Positions 48,617-57,428 of a stretch of DNA of 64,000 bases are shown in pieces. Each line of letters starts with the position of its first letter. Position 1 is the first letter of the stretch. Where the stretch lies: assembly GCA_036871055.1 (NCBI GenBank), contig CP141893.1:372001-436000 (forward strand), read 5' to 3'. The notes under the pieces were generated by a model that had not been told where the DNA came from, did no database searches, and worked only from the letters and a program-made list of their open reading frames with translations. The position numbers and the translations under genes were made by a program. Origin of the DNA: Bisbaumannia sp015645095. Its GTDB lineage: Bacteria; Pseudomonadota; Gammaproteobacteria; Pseudomonadales; Halomonadaceae.

Positions 48617-49902
48617 GCATGGTTTCGATGGCACTGGTCGGCATCGTGGCGCTCTTCCTGCTGATCCTGCTCAGGATGCCGATCAGCTTCGCGATGTTTA
48701 TCGTCGGCTTCTTCGGCATGCTGCATATCACCAGCCCGATGGCCGCCTACAACATCATCAGCTCGGGCATCTGGGAGCAGCTCTCGGCCTACTCGCTGAG
48801 CGTGATTCCGCTGTTTATCTTCATGGGGGAGCTGCTGTTCCGCTCGGGAATCACCGAGAAGATCTTCGCCTCCGCCTATGCCTGGATCGGTCATCGCAAG
48901 GGCTCCATGGCCACCACGACCATCCTCAGCAGCGCCGGCTTCGCCGCGGTCAGCGGCTCCAATACCGCCACGGCGGCCACCGTCGGCACCATCGCCCTGC
49001 CGGAGATGAAGAAGTTCGGCTACCACCGGGCACTCAGCGCCGGCAGCGTGGCCACCGGCGGTACCCTGGGGGTGATCATTCCCCCCAGCGCGGTCTTGAT
49101 CGTGATCGCCCTGCAGGCGGAGCTGGCCATTCGCGACTTGTTCATCGCCAGCATCGTGCCGGGCCTGATCCTGGTGGCCCTGTTCGTGATGACCATCAGC
49201 TACCTGTGCCACCGTCGCCCCGAGATGGCCCCCGTGGGCGAGCGCTCCTCCTGGCGGGTGCGCCTGGCCTCCCTCAAGGGGGTGCTGGAGGTGGCGGCGC
49301 TCTTCGCCTTGGTGCTGGGCGGTCTCTTCGCCGGCTGGTTCACCTCCACCGAGGCCGCCGCCGTGGGCTGTGTGGGCGCCCTGGCCATCGTGGCCCTGCA
49401 GCGACGCCTGACCCTGGAAGTGCTCCAGGCGGCCCTGGCCAATGCCCTCAAGTCCTCCGCCATGATCCTGATGCTGGTGGCCGGGGCGGTGATCTTCGGA
49501 CGCTTCCTCACCGTGACCCGGCTGCCCTTCCTGGTCGGCGAGTGGGCCGCGGCCCTGCCGCTGCCGGCGGTGTTGATCATGGCCTGCGTGCTGCTGATCT
49601 ACGTGATCGGGGGGGCCCTGATGGATGCCATGGGCTTTCTGATCATCTCGATTCCGATCTTCTTCCCGGTGGCCCTGGCGCTGGGTTACGACCCCATCTG
49701 GTTCGGCATCATGGTGTGCATCGTCACCAGCATGGGCGCGATCACGCCGCCGGTGGGGGTCAACGCCTTTATCGTCAAGAGCCTCGATCCGGAACTCGGC
49801 TTCGGCGATATCTTCCGCGGCGTCGGCTACTTCATGCTGCCCTACCTGGCCTGCATCCTGCTGCTGCTGGCCATCCCGGAACTGGTGCTGTTCGTCTTGT
49901 AG
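48613..49902 (+). CDS. TRAP transporter large permease DctM
   Basis: Large TRAP membrane subunit (429 aa), about 12 helices, catalysing Na+-driven transport. Typical blocks: RMPISFAMFIVGFFGML, SGSNTATAATVGTIALPEMKKFGY, GTLGVIIPPSAVLIVI, and MGAITPPVGVNAFIVKS at the C-terminus. Translationally coupled to dctQ. Together with 46993 and 48122 it forms a complete, separate TRAP system. Confidence 0.95.
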   Translation: MSMVSMALVGIVALFLLILLRMPISFAMFIVGFFGMLHITSPMAAYNIISSGIWEQLSAYSLSVIPLFIFMGELLFRSGITEKIFASAYAWIGHRKGSMATTTILSSAGFAAVSGSNTATAATVGTIALPEMKKFGYHRALSAGSVATGGTLGVIIPPSAVLIVIALQAELAIRDLFIASIVPGLILVALFVMTISYLCHRRPEMAPVGERSSWRVRLASLKGVLEVAALFALVLGGLFAGWFTSTEAAAVGCVGALAIVALQRRLTLEVLQAALANALKSSAMILMLVAGAVIFGRFLTVTRLPFLVGEWAAALPLPAVLIMACVLLIYVIGGALMDAMGFLIISIPIFFPVALALGYDPIWFGIMVCIVTSMGAITPPVGVNAFIVKSLDPELGFGDIFRGVGYFMLPYLACILLLLAIPELVLFVL

Positions 49903-49942
49903 GGGAGGGGAAGTCGTATGCATCCATCGCGTCAGAAAATAC

Positions 49943-49958
49943 TTGAAATTTCATGTGA
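49943..49958. promoter_or_regulatory. Shared 16-bp element, copy 2 (before iac operon)
   Basis: Identical to TTGAAATTTCATGTGA at 46913, with perfect palindrome TGAAATTTCA. It lies 22 bases before the amidase start codon, where a bound repressor would block transcription or initiation. The likely binder is IacR, the MarR protein encoded at the other end of the cluster; this is inference. Confidence 0.6.
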
Positions 49959-49979
49959 AAAAGAAGGAAGGGGTGAGCC

Positions 49980-51104
49980 ATGACCTCGGTGATCGAAGCC
50001 CTCGCCCTGGGCCAGGGCCCCAAGCGGGTGGTGGTCAAGGACAGCATCGATATCGCCGGCTACCCGACCCGGGCCGGCTCGGCGGCCCTCGCCGAGGCGC
50101 CACCGGCCGAGCGCCATGCGGAGATCGTCGAGCGCAGCCTGGCGGCGGGCTATCGCCTCGTCGGCAAGGCCAACCTCCACGAGCTGGCCTTCGGCATGAC
50201 CGGCCTCAACGCCTGGACCGGTACCCCCGAGAACCCGCGCTTTCCCGAGCGGATTCCCGGTGGCTCCTCCAGCGGTTCGGCGACGGCGGTGGCGGCGGGG
50301 CTGGCCGAGGTGGGCATCGGTACCGATACCGGCGGCTCGATCCGCCTGCCGGCGGCCTGCTGCGGCCTCTATGGCCTCAAGCCGAGCTTCGGGCGCCTCG
50401 ATCGTCGTGGGGTGATGCCGGCGCTCAGCAGCCTCGACTGCGTCGGGCCCATCACCGCCGATCTCGAGGAACTGATCGCTTTTATGGCGGCGGTGGATCC
50501 GCGCTTCGTCATCCCGGCGACCCAGGACCTTCCCCGGGTGGCTCGACTGCGGGTGACCGCCGACGACGCCATCCAGACCGGACTGGACGCACGCCTCGAC
50601 GCCTCGGGGCTCCCCATTGCCCCGGCCAGCCTGGCGCTGCTCGACGAGGCCTATGGGGCGGCCATGGCGGTGATCAACCGCGAGACCTTCGACGCCTGCG
50701 CGGCCTGGGTCGATGACGCTCGCCTGGGCGCCGATGTGGCCAAGCGGTTACGGGCGGCGGGGCAGACCAGCGACGCCGAGCTGCGCGAGGCCGAGGCGCT
50801 GCGTCGCGCCTTTACCGCCGAGGTGGATCGACTGCTCGAGACCCACGATGCCCTGGTCTTGCCGACCCTGCCCCATGCGCCCCTGACCCGGGCGGCGGCG
50901 GAGGCCGGCGAGCAGGACCTGACGATTTCCGCGCTGTTGCGGCCCTTCAACCTCTCCGGACACCCCGCCCTGACCCTGCCGCTGGCACCCCGGGCGGGGT
51001 ATCCGCTGGCGCTGCAGCTGGTGGGGCGGCGCGGCGATGATGCCGGCCTCTGTCGGGTCGCGCGTCTCCTGGCCGGAGCCCCACGGGCGAACGCCACCGA
51101 ATAA
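49980..51104 (+). CDS. iacH: Amidase-signature protein (IacH-like)
   Basis: Amidase of 374 aa, first gene of the putative indole-3-acetate cluster; IacH in other bacteria has been proposed to act on indole-3-acetamide or an amide intermediate. Catalytic triad residues are Lys in VVVKDSIDIAG, Ser in GGSSSGSAT and Ser in GTDTGGSIRLPAACCGLYG, all conserved. GGGTGAG upstream of ATG. The 23-base distance from the shared operator fits its role as first gene. Actual substrate unproven. Confidence 0.78.
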   Translation: MTSVIEALALGQGPKRVVVKDSIDIAGYPTRAGSAALAEAPPAERHAEIVERSLAAGYRLVGKANLHELAFGMTGLNAWTGTPENPRFPERIPGGSSSGSATAVAAGLAEVGIGTDTGGSIRLPAACCGLYGLKPSFGRLDRRGVMPALSSLDCVGPITADLEELIAFMAAVDPRFVIPATQDLPRVARLRVTADDAIQTGLDARLDASGLPIAPASLALLDEAYGAAMAVINRETFDACAAWVDDARLGADVAKRLRAAGQTSDAELREAEALRRAFTAEVDRLLETHDALVLPTLPHAPLTRAAAEAGEQDLTISALLRPFNLSGHPALTLPLAPRAGYPLALQLVGRRGDDAGLCRVARLLAGAPRANATE

Positions 51105-51121
51105 AACAACAGGAGTTGCTT

Positions 51122-52267
51122 ATGCATAGCACCGTCGACAAGTCCCAGTGGGGCGGGGAAGCCCGCTTCGATGCGCTGCTCGCGGCCATTCGCCGGCGCC
51201 GCGGGGAGTTCGAGGCCCAGCGCCATATCTCCCAGGACATCATCGAGGAGTTCCAGGCCATCGGCGTCTATCGCGCCATGGTGCCCGCTAGCTACGGCGG
51301 TGACGAGAAGTCCCCCGCCGAGTTCCTGAAGATGGTCGAGGCGATCTCGGCGGCGGACGGCTCCGCCGGCTGGGTGGCGAGCTTCGGCATGAACCCCGCC
51401 TACCTGGCGGCCCTGCCGCCGGAGACCATCGCCGAGGTGTGGAAAGACTCCCCCGACGTGGTCTTCGCCGGTGGCATCTTCCCGCCTCAGCCCGCCGAGC
51501 GGGTCGATCGCGGCTTCCGTATCAAGGGGCGCTGGAAGTTCGCCAGTGGCTGCATGGGGGCTTCGCTGTGCGGGGTGGGCATCCTGCCCGACGAGGAGGG
51601 GGCCCTGCCACGCATGGCGGTGCTGCCCCGCGACCGGGTGGCGATCGACCCGACCTGGGACATGCTGGGCATGGTGGCCACCGGCAGCCACGACCTGGTG
51701 GTCGAGGATGCCTATGTGCCGGAGGCCTGGACCTTCGTGCGCGGCGGCAAGCCCACCATCGAGGCGCCCTTCTTCCGTTACCCCTCGCTCTCCTTCGCCG
51801 CCCAGGTGCTGGCGGTGACCACCCTGGGCCTGGCCCGGGAGGCGCTGGACATCGTTCGCGCCATGGCCGGCGGGCGCAAGTCGGTGACCGGCGCTCCCAA
51901 CCTGGGCGAGCGGGAGTATGCGCAGATCGCCCTCGGCAAGGCCGAGGCCAGGGTGCGCGCCGCCCGCGCCTTCTTCTACGACAGCACCGAGGCCGCCTGG
52001 GCGGCCATCGAGGCCGGGGGCGAGCCGAGCCGCGACCAGGTCAACCTGCTGCGTCTCTCCACCACCCACCTGACCCAGGAGTGCGCCGGGGCGGTTCGTG
52101 ACGTCTACCAGATCAGCGGCATGACCGGGGCCGACAACGGCCACCCCCTGTCGCGGATCCTGCGCGACTCCCAGCTCTGCACCCAGCACGCCTTCATGGG
52201 CGAGATCACCTGGAAGAATGCCGGCGCCATCTTCTTCGGCCATGAGCCCCTGCCGGGCTACCTCTAA
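51122..52267 (+). CDS. iacA: Acyl-CoA-dehydrogenase-like flavin monooxygenase IacA
   Basis: Protein of 381 aa with acyl-CoA dehydrogenase fold but in the group of two-component flavin monooxygenases (like HsaA/DszC), expected to hydroxylate indole-3-acetate with FMNH2 or FADH2 from IacG. Blocks: ISQDIIEEFQAIGVYRAMVPASYGGD, AISAADGSAGWVASFGMN, WKFASGCMGASLCGVG, and the C-terminal QECAGAVRDVYQISGMTGADNGHPLSRILRDSQL. ATG 51122 has AGGAG 6 bases ahead; the TTG at 51116 is rejected. Step assignment is from published iac pathways and context. Confidence 0.85.
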   Translation: MHSTVDKSQWGGEARFDALLAAIRRRRGEFEAQRHISQDIIEEFQAIGVYRAMVPASYGGDEKSPAEFLKMVEAISAADGSAGWVASFGMNPAYLAALPPETIAEVWKDSPDVVFAGGIFPPQPAERVDRGFRIKGRWKFASGCMGASLCGVGILPDEEGALPRMAVLPRDRVAIDPTWDMLGMVATGSHDLVVEDAYVPEAWTFVRGGKPTIEAPFFRYPSLSFAAQVLAVTTLGLAREALDIVRAMAGGRKSVTGAPNLGEREYAQIALGKAEARVRAARAFFYDSTEAAWAAIEAGGEPSRDQVNLLRLSTTHLTQECAGAVRDVYQISGMTGADNGHPLSRILRDSQLCTQHAFMGEITWKNAGAIFFGHEPLPGYL

Positions 52268-52305
52268 GCGACGTTATCCACACCGACTCAACGGAGATCA
52301 CCCCT

Positions 52306-52650
52306 ATGCATCGCGTACTTTTCTGCATCGGCATCAACCAGAATTTCATGGACGCCCCCGCCGAGGAGGGCAAGCAGGTCTGGCAGGCTTTCAGCCGGAT
52401 GATGCAGGGCATCGATGAGCTGCCCGGCGTCACCATCCTGGGAATCATGGACGACGACCGCATCATGGTCGGCCCGTCCGCCACCGCCCCCTGGACCGCC
52501 TACATCATGGCCGACGTCCCGGACTACGAGAGCGTCGTCGCCGCCTGCAACTTCTTCCGCACCACCCCGGTGGGGGACGGCACCTACAAGCTGTGGAAAT
52601 ACGCCCGCGTCGAGGCCCGTATCGGCCGCGAACTGGTCGTTCCCGACTAG
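52306..52650 (+). CDS. iacB: IacB-like conserved protein
   Basis: Small protein of 114 aa of unknown fold, always found in iac clusters and required for full indole-acetate conversion. Family start MHRVLFCIGINQNFMDAPAEEG and blocks VTILGIMDDDRIMVGP, and YIMADVPDYESVVAACNFFRTTPVGDGTYKLWKYARVEARIGRELV. It resembles a dimeric alpha/beta barrel by size. No motif shows catalytic activity. Assigned by position and likeness. Confidence 0.75.
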   Translation: MHRVLFCIGINQNFMDAPAEEGKQVWQAFSRMMQGIDELPGVTILGIMDDDRIMVGPSATAPWTAYIMADVPDYESVVAACNFFRTTPVGDGTYKLWKYARVEARIGRELVVPD

Positions 52651-52697
52651 GGAGTGACCGCGCCTGCCGACCCGGACCATTCGACAAGGAGACGACA

Positions 52698-53987
52698 ATG
52701 AACAAGCTGATCGATATCGAGAACATCACCGCCGACCCCGGCCACCTGGTGGAGGAGGGGCGTATCCACAAGCGCCTCTACTCCGATCCCGCCATCTTCG
52801 AGCAGGAGCTGGAGCGGATCTTCAACTCGACCTGGGTGTGGGTGGCCCACGAGAGCGAAGTGGCCGAGGCCGGCAGCTACAAGACCGCCTTCATCGGTCG
52901 TCAGCCGGTGATCGTCAGCCGCGACCGCAAGAAGAATATCCATGTGCTGCTCAACCGCTGCCGCCACCGGGGCGCCACCGTCTGTGAGGGCAAGAAGGGC
53001 AAGACCCGCGCCTTCACCTGCCCCTATCACGGCTGGGGCTACTCCCTGGATGGCGAGCTGCGCGCCATTCCCAAGGCCGAGGAGTACGAGGGCGTCATCG
53101 ACAAGCAGGAGTTGCCGCTGGAGCGCCTGCGCCACGAGTCCTACCGGGGCATGATCTTCGCCACCTTCAACGAGGAGGCCGAGCCGCTGGAGACCTTCCT
53201 GGGCGGCGCCAGGAAGTGGATCGACCTCTTCATGAAACAGTCCGGCGGCTATCCGCTGCAGGTGCTCGGCGATCACCGCTTCCGCTTCCCCGGCAACTGG
53301 AAGATCCAGCTGGAGAACACCACCGACGCCTACCACTTCCCCATCGTCCACAAGTCCTTTATCTCCTCGCTGGATGACCAGACCTCCGAGGTCTTCGACT
53401 TCCTCGACGGCGAGGGCTTCGTGGAGGATCTGGGCAATGGACACAGCGTCATGGTGATGATTCCCGAGCTGGTCGACCTGGAGGCCAACCTGGACGACCC
53501 CATCCCCGAACGCTTCGCGGAGCTGGCCGAGGCGCTGCGCGGCGAGGGCCATGAGGAGGCCGAGGTGCGTCGCCTGGTGCGCGCCGTGGGCGGCACCGGC
53601 TTCAACCTCAACCTCTTTCCCAACGTGGCCTGCTCCATGGCCTTCTTCCGGGTGCTGACCCCGATCAGCGTCGAGGAGACCGAGATTCACCACGTGGCCA
53701 TCGGCGGCGCCGGGGCCCCGGCACCTTTCAATCAGATGCGCATGCGCCTTCACGAGCACTTCCAGGGCCCCATGGGCTTCGGCACCCCGGACGATGCCGA
53801 GGGCTGGGAGCGGGTGCAGAAGGGTTCACTGGCCGGCCCCGATGGCTGGATCCTGGTCAATCGTGGCCTCAAGCGCATGGCGCCCTCCGCCGACGGCAAC
53901 CCGGCCGGAGCGGTCTGCTCCGAGACCGGCATGCGCGCCGCCTACCAGATGTGGAAGCGACTGATGACCGACGAGGCAGGGGAGTAA
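52698..53987 (+). CDS. iacC: Rieske ring-hydroxylating oxygenase large subunit (IacC)
   Basis: Oxygenase alpha subunit, 429 aa. Rieske centre CRHRGATVC and CPYHGW (about residues 88-112), mononuclear iron ligands DAYHFPIVH (about residue 210). With IacD and IacF it is expected to oxygenate the indole-acetate intermediate on the way to catechol. ATG 52698 with AAGGAG ahead; the open frame to 52593 is not used as it crosses the end of iacB. Close to anthranilate/aromatic acid dioxygenases, so another aromatic acid substrate is possible. Confidence 0.87.
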   Translation: MNKLIDIENITADPGHLVEEGRIHKRLYSDPAIFEQELERIFNSTWVWVAHESEVAEAGSYKTAFIGRQPVIVSRDRKKNIHVLLNRCRHRGATVCEGKKGKTRAFTCPYHGWGYSLDGELRAIPKAEEYEGVIDKQELPLERLRHESYRGMIFATFNEEAEPLETFLGGARKWIDLFMKQSGGYPLQVLGDHRFRFPGNWKIQLENTTDAYHFPIVHKSFISSLDDQTSEVFDFLDGEGFVEDLGNGHSVMVMIPELVDLEANLDDPIPERFAELAEALRGEGHEEAEVRRLVRAVGGTGFNLNLFPNVACSMAFFRVLTPISVEETEIHHVAIGGAGAPAPFNQMRMRLHEHFQGPMGFGTPDDAEGWERVQKGSLAGPDGWILVNRGLKRMAPSADGNPAGAVCSETGMRAAYQMWKRLMTDEAGE

Positions 53988-53993
53988 CTCACC

Positions 53994-54470
53994 ATGGCAG
54001 ACAGCATGTTTCAGCAGGCGATCGACTTCATCAACCGCGAGGCCGATCTGCTCGACCACAAGGCCTACGCCGACTGGCTGGGACTCTGGGAGCGCGACGG
54101 CAAGTATGTGGTGCCGGTGGATATCCACGAGACCGACTTCGCCAATACCCTCAACTTCGCCTACGACGATCACGCCATGCGCGAGATGCGGGTAGCGCGG
54201 CTGCAGAACGGCGAATCGGTCTCCAGCGAGGCCCAGGAGGGCACGGTGCGCAGCCTGTCGCGCTTTCGCCTGCTGGAGGAGAGCGACCAGGAGATCCGGC
54301 TGCGCTGCGCCATGTTCCTCAGCGAGGTGCGCCTGGCCAAGCCGCTGCTCTACCCCGCCAACGTGGAGTACCGGCTGACCAAGACCCCCGAGGGACTGCG
54401 CCTGCACACCAAGGTGGTGCGCCTGATCAATGCCGGCCATCACCTCAACACCGTCGCCTTTATCTTCTGA
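53994..54470 (+). CDS. iacD: Ring-hydroxylating oxygenase small subunit (IacD)
   Basis: Beta subunit, 158 aa, alpha/beta NTF2-like fold that holds the trimeric oxygenase together. Pattern FINREADLLDHKAYADWLGLWERDGKYVVPVD and LLYPANVEYRLTKTPEGLRLHTKVVRLINAGHHLNTVAFIF. Starts 6 bases after iacC. Confidence 0.87.
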   Translation: MADSMFQQAIDFINREADLLDHKAYADWLGLWERDGKYVVPVDIHETDFANTLNFAYDDHAMREMRVARLQNGESVSSEAQEGTVRSLSRFRLLEESDQEIRLRCAMFLSEVRLAKPLLYPANVEYRLTKTPEGLRLHTKVVRLINAGHHLNTVAFIF

Positions 54471-54491
54471 GGCCCTGCTGAGGAGAGGCAT

Positions 54492-55235
54492 ATGCAACCG
54501 ATCGCCGTGATCACCGGCGCCGCCCAGGGACTGGGCCGCGTCATCGCCGAGCAGCTGCTGGCGGATGGCTTTTGCGTGGCCATCACCGACCGTGACCGGG
54601 AGGGCGCCGAGCGCCTGGCCCGGGAACTCGACCCCACGGGCGAGCGGGCCCTGGCCCTCGCGCTGGACGTGACCCGCAAGGAAGACTTCAGCGCGGCCCT
54701 GGCGGCGGTGGAGGCGCGCCTCGGTGTGCCCACCGCCCTGGTCAACAACGCCGCCATGACGCCCACCACGCCGGTGATGGAGATCACCCCGGAGGAGTTC
54801 GACGCCGTGGTGGCCATCAACCAGCGCGGTACCTTCTTCGGCTGCCAGGTGTTCGGCGACTACTTCGCCGGCCGCGGCCATGGGCGCATCGTCAATATCG
54901 CCTCCCTGGCGGGGCAGAACGGCGGCACCGCCTCCGGTGCCCATTACGCCGCCAGCAAGGGCGCCATCCTGACCCTGACCAAGGTCTTCGCCGGCCAGCT
55001 GGCGGCGGCCAATGTCACCGTCAATGCGGTAGCGCCGGGTCCCCTGGACCTGCCTTCGGTGCGTGCCGCGGTGCCCGCCGACAAGCTGGCGGGTATCGTC
55101 GAGCGGGTGATCCCGGTCAAGCGCCTGGGCAACCCGGCCTTCGTGGCCAAGACCGTGGCGCGGCTGCTGGGCGATGAGGCCGACTTCGTCACCGGGGCGA
55201 CCTGGGACATCAACGGCGGCATCTACATGCGCTAG
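54492..55235 (+). CDS. iacE: Short-chain dehydrogenase/reductase (IacE)
   Basis: Classical SDR of 247 aa. Cofactor motif AVITGAAQGLGRV, NNAA motif LVNNAAMTPTT, catalytic Ser and Tyr-x3-Lys in NGGTASGAHYAASKGAI. C-terminal GATWDINGGIYM. In the iac pathway an SDR acts after the first hydroxylation. GAGGAGAG ahead of ATG. Confidence 0.87.
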   Translation: MQPIAVITGAAQGLGRVIAEQLLADGFCVAITDRDREGAERLARELDPTGERALALALDVTRKEDFSAALAAVEARLGVPTALVNNAAMTPTTPVMEITPEEFDAVVAINQRGTFFGCQVFGDYFAGRGHGRIVNIASLAGQNGGTASGAHYAASKGAILTLTKVFAGQLAAANVTVNAVAPGPLDLPSVRAAVPADKLAGIVERVIPVKRLGNPAFVAKTVARLLGDEADFVTGATWDINGGIYMR

Positions 55236-55259
55236 CCACCCGGCGGCGAGGAGCGAACC

Positions 55260-56216
55260 ATGACACAAGAGACCCTGACCCTGAGCGTCGCCCGGCGTCG
55301 CGACCACACCGACGAGATCGCGGTGCTCGAGCTGGTCGCCGCCGACGGCTCCGCCCTGCCGCCCTTCGAGGCGGGGGCCCATATCGACCTGCACCTGGGC
55401 GAGGGGCTGGTGCGCCAGTACTCCCTGAGCAATGCCCCCGCCCAGGGCGATCGCTATCGCCTGGGGGTGCTCAATGACCCCGATTCCCGGGGCGGCTCCC
55501 GGGCGGTGCACGAGCGCCTCCATGAGGGCGTCGAGGTCACGGCCAGCGCGCCGCGCAACCACTTCCCCCTGGATGCCTCGGCGGGGCACAGCCTGCTGGT
55601 GGGCGGCGGCATCGGCATCACCCCGATGATCGCCATGGCCCATGCGCTCCAGGCCGCCGGCCGCTCCTTCGAGCTGCACTACTGCTGCCGCTCCCGGGAC
55701 AAGGCCGCCTTCCTGGACGAGCTCGAGGCCACCTTCGGCGAGGCCCTGGTGCTGCACTGCGACGACCAGGGGCCGACGCAGCGCCTGGATATCGAGTCCC
55801 TGCTTGCCGCCCAGGGCGACGACGCCCACCTCTACGTCTGTGGCCCCTCGGGCTTCATGGACTGGGTGATCGGCGCCGCCGGCGAGGCGGGCTGGCCGAG
55901 CGGGCGGGTGCACTTCGAGTACTTCAACGCCGAGGTCGACACCAGCGGCGGCGCCTTCGAGGTGGAGGCCGCGGCCAGCGGCGTCACCGTGCGGGTGGAG
56001 GAGGGCATGTCCATCGCCCAGGCCCTCAAGGCCGCCGGGGTCAAGGTGGACGTCTCCTGCGAGGAGGGCGTCTGCGGCACCTGCATCTGCGATGTGCTGG
56101 AGGGCATTCCCGACCACCGCGACCACTTCCTCAACGACGAGGAGAAGGCCGACAACGACCAGATGGCGGTGTGCTGCTCGCGGGCCAAGAGCGAGCGCCT
56201 GGTCATCGATCTCTAG
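55260..56216 (+). CDS. iacF: Oxygenase ferredoxin reductase with C-terminal 2Fe-2S (IacF)
   Basis: Electron donor to the IacCD oxygenase, 318 aa, of the phthalate dioxygenase reductase type. FMN/FAD part RQYSLSNAPAQGDRYRLG, nucleotide-binding part LLVGGGIGITPMIAMAHAL and YVCGPSGFMDWV, then the 2Fe-2S cysteines in CEEGVCGTCICDVLEG and MAVCCSRAK. Standard arrangement with the ferredoxin domain at the C-terminus. Confidence 0.9.
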   Translation: MTQETLTLSVARRRDHTDEIAVLELVAADGSALPPFEAGAHIDLHLGEGLVRQYSLSNAPAQGDRYRLGVLNDPDSRGGSRAVHERLHEGVEVTASAPRNHFPLDASAGHSLLVGGGIGITPMIAMAHALQAAGRSFELHYCCRSRDKAAFLDELEATFGEALVLHCDDQGPTQRLDIESLLAAQGDDAHLYVCGPSGFMDWVIGAAGEAGWPSGRVHFEYFNAEVDTSGGAFEVEAAASGVTVRVEEGMSIAQALKAAGVKVDVSCEEGVCGTCICDVLEGIPDHRDHFLNDEEKADNDQMAVCCSRAKSERLVIDL

Positions 56217-56227
56217 GAGGAACCGCC

Positions 56228-56419
56228 ATGCCCACCGTTCACGTCTACATGATGTCGGGTCGTACCCAGACCCAGAAGGAAACCCTGATTCGCCGGGTGA
56301 CGGATGCCGTCATGACCTCCGTCGATGCCCCCGAGGAGAACGTGCGGGTGATCATCAGCGAGATCCCCAAGGGCGACTACGGCATCGCCGGCACCACCGG
56401 CGAGAAGCTGGGACGCTGA
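56228..56419 (+). CDS. 4-oxalocrotonate tautomerase-family protein
   Basis: Small tautomerase (63 aa) with the catalytic N-terminal Pro after Met removal (MPTVHVYMMSGRTQTQKETLIRRVTDAVM) and the VRVIISEIPKGDYGIAG block. It might accelerate keto-enol or ring-opening steps of oxindole-type intermediates. It lies inside the iac operon between iacF and iacG, an addition to the commonly described iac gene set. Start ATG 56228 follows AGGAGG closely. Role is inference. Confidence 0.87.
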   Translation: MPTVHVYMMSGRTQTQKETLIRRVTDAVMTSVDAPEENVRVIISEIPKGDYGIAGTTGEKLGR

Positions 56420-56452
56420 CGCCGGCCCGACAACAGCACTGGAGGATGGCCG

Positions 56453-57382
56453 ATGAGCCTTGATACGAGAGATTTCCGCCGCGCCCTGGGCAAATTCGCC
56501 ACCGGGGTCACGGTGGTCACCACCCGCGATGACGGCGGGGAGCACTACGGCGTGACCGCCAGCAGCTTCAATACGGTGTCGATGGACCCGCCGCTGATCC
56601 TGTGGAGCATCGACAAGGGCGCCTACAGCCTGGCTGCCTATCGGGAGGCCAAGCACTTCGTGGTCAATGTGCTGGGCAATGACCAGGTCGAGGTCTCCAA
56701 CCGTTTCGCCAGTCGCGGCGAGGACAAGTTCGCCGGTATCGCCATCGAAGAAGGCCTCGGCGGTGCTGCCAAGGTGAAGGACGCCGCGGCCCACTTCGAA
56801 TGCCGCACCTGGAACGTCTACGAGGGCGGCGACCACCTGATCATCGTCGGCGAGGTGATGCGCTACGGCTACCGGGACGAGGGCAGCGCCCTGGTCTTCC
56901 ATAACGGTCGCTACGCGGTGCCCGAGCCGCATCCGATGATGCTGCCGGTGGAGGAACAGAGCGTGCTGGACGGCCGCCTGGGCAAGCACCTGCTCTACCT
57001 GATGCGCCAGGCGCTGTCTGCCTACTGTGGCGACTTCTATCCGCGCCTCGGCAGCCTGGGGGTCAACGACAAGGAGTGGCGGGTGCTGACCCTGCTGGCG
57101 GATCGTGGCGCCCTGGATCGTGACACCCTGGCCCGACGCGTGGCCCAGCCCCTGGCTGATCTCGACGATACCCTGGGTGGCCTTCGGGAGCGGGCCCTGG
57201 TGGCCGTCGACGACGACCACCGGATCGCCTTGAAGGACGCGGGACGGGCGCTGGCGCTGCGCCTGCTGACCATGGCCGACGACTACGAGCGGCGCCTGCT
57301 CGAGGGGTTGTCGGCGGCCGAGGTCGAGGCGCTCAAGACGGGCCTGGGGTGTGTGGTCGAGCGCCTGGGCGAGCCGCATTAG
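56453..57382 (+). CDS. iacG: Flavin reductase with C-terminal MarR-like domain (IacG)
   Basis: NADH:flavin oxidoreductase (309 aa) that should supply reduced flavin to IacA. Residues 1-170 form the split-barrel reductase fold (RRALGKFATGVTVVTTRDDGG, GVTASSFNTVSMDPPLILWSIDKG). Residues about 180-309 look like a MarR winged helix (NDKEWRVLTLLADRGALDRDTLARRV, GLRERALVAVDDDHRIALKDAG). A similar layout exists in the reductase C1 of 4-hydroxyphenylacetate hydroxylase, where the MarR part senses the substrate. Substrate-gated flavin reduction is therefore possible. Downstream of the tautomerase gene. Confidence 0.85.
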   Translation: MSLDTRDFRRALGKFATGVTVVTTRDDGGEHYGVTASSFNTVSMDPPLILWSIDKGAYSLAAYREAKHFVVNVLGNDQVEVSNRFASRGEDKFAGIAIEEGLGGAAKVKDAAAHFECRTWNVYEGGDHLIIVGEVMRYGYRDEGSALVFHNGRYAVPEPHPMMLPVEEQSVLDGRLGKHLLYLMRQALSAYCGDFYPRLGSLGVNDKEWRVLTLLADRGALDRDTLARRVAQPLADLDDTLGGLRERALVAVDDDHRIALKDAGRALALRLLTMADDYERRLLEGLSAAEVEALKTGLGCVVERLGEPH

Positions 57383-57428
57383 AGGTCACCGATTTTCCCG
57401 TTTCATGGACCGACCAGGAGAACCAGCG

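Noticed and set aside
53826..56126. Minus-strand open frame of 766 codons opposite iacC-iacF
   Set aside because: Shadow of four convincing plus-strand genes.
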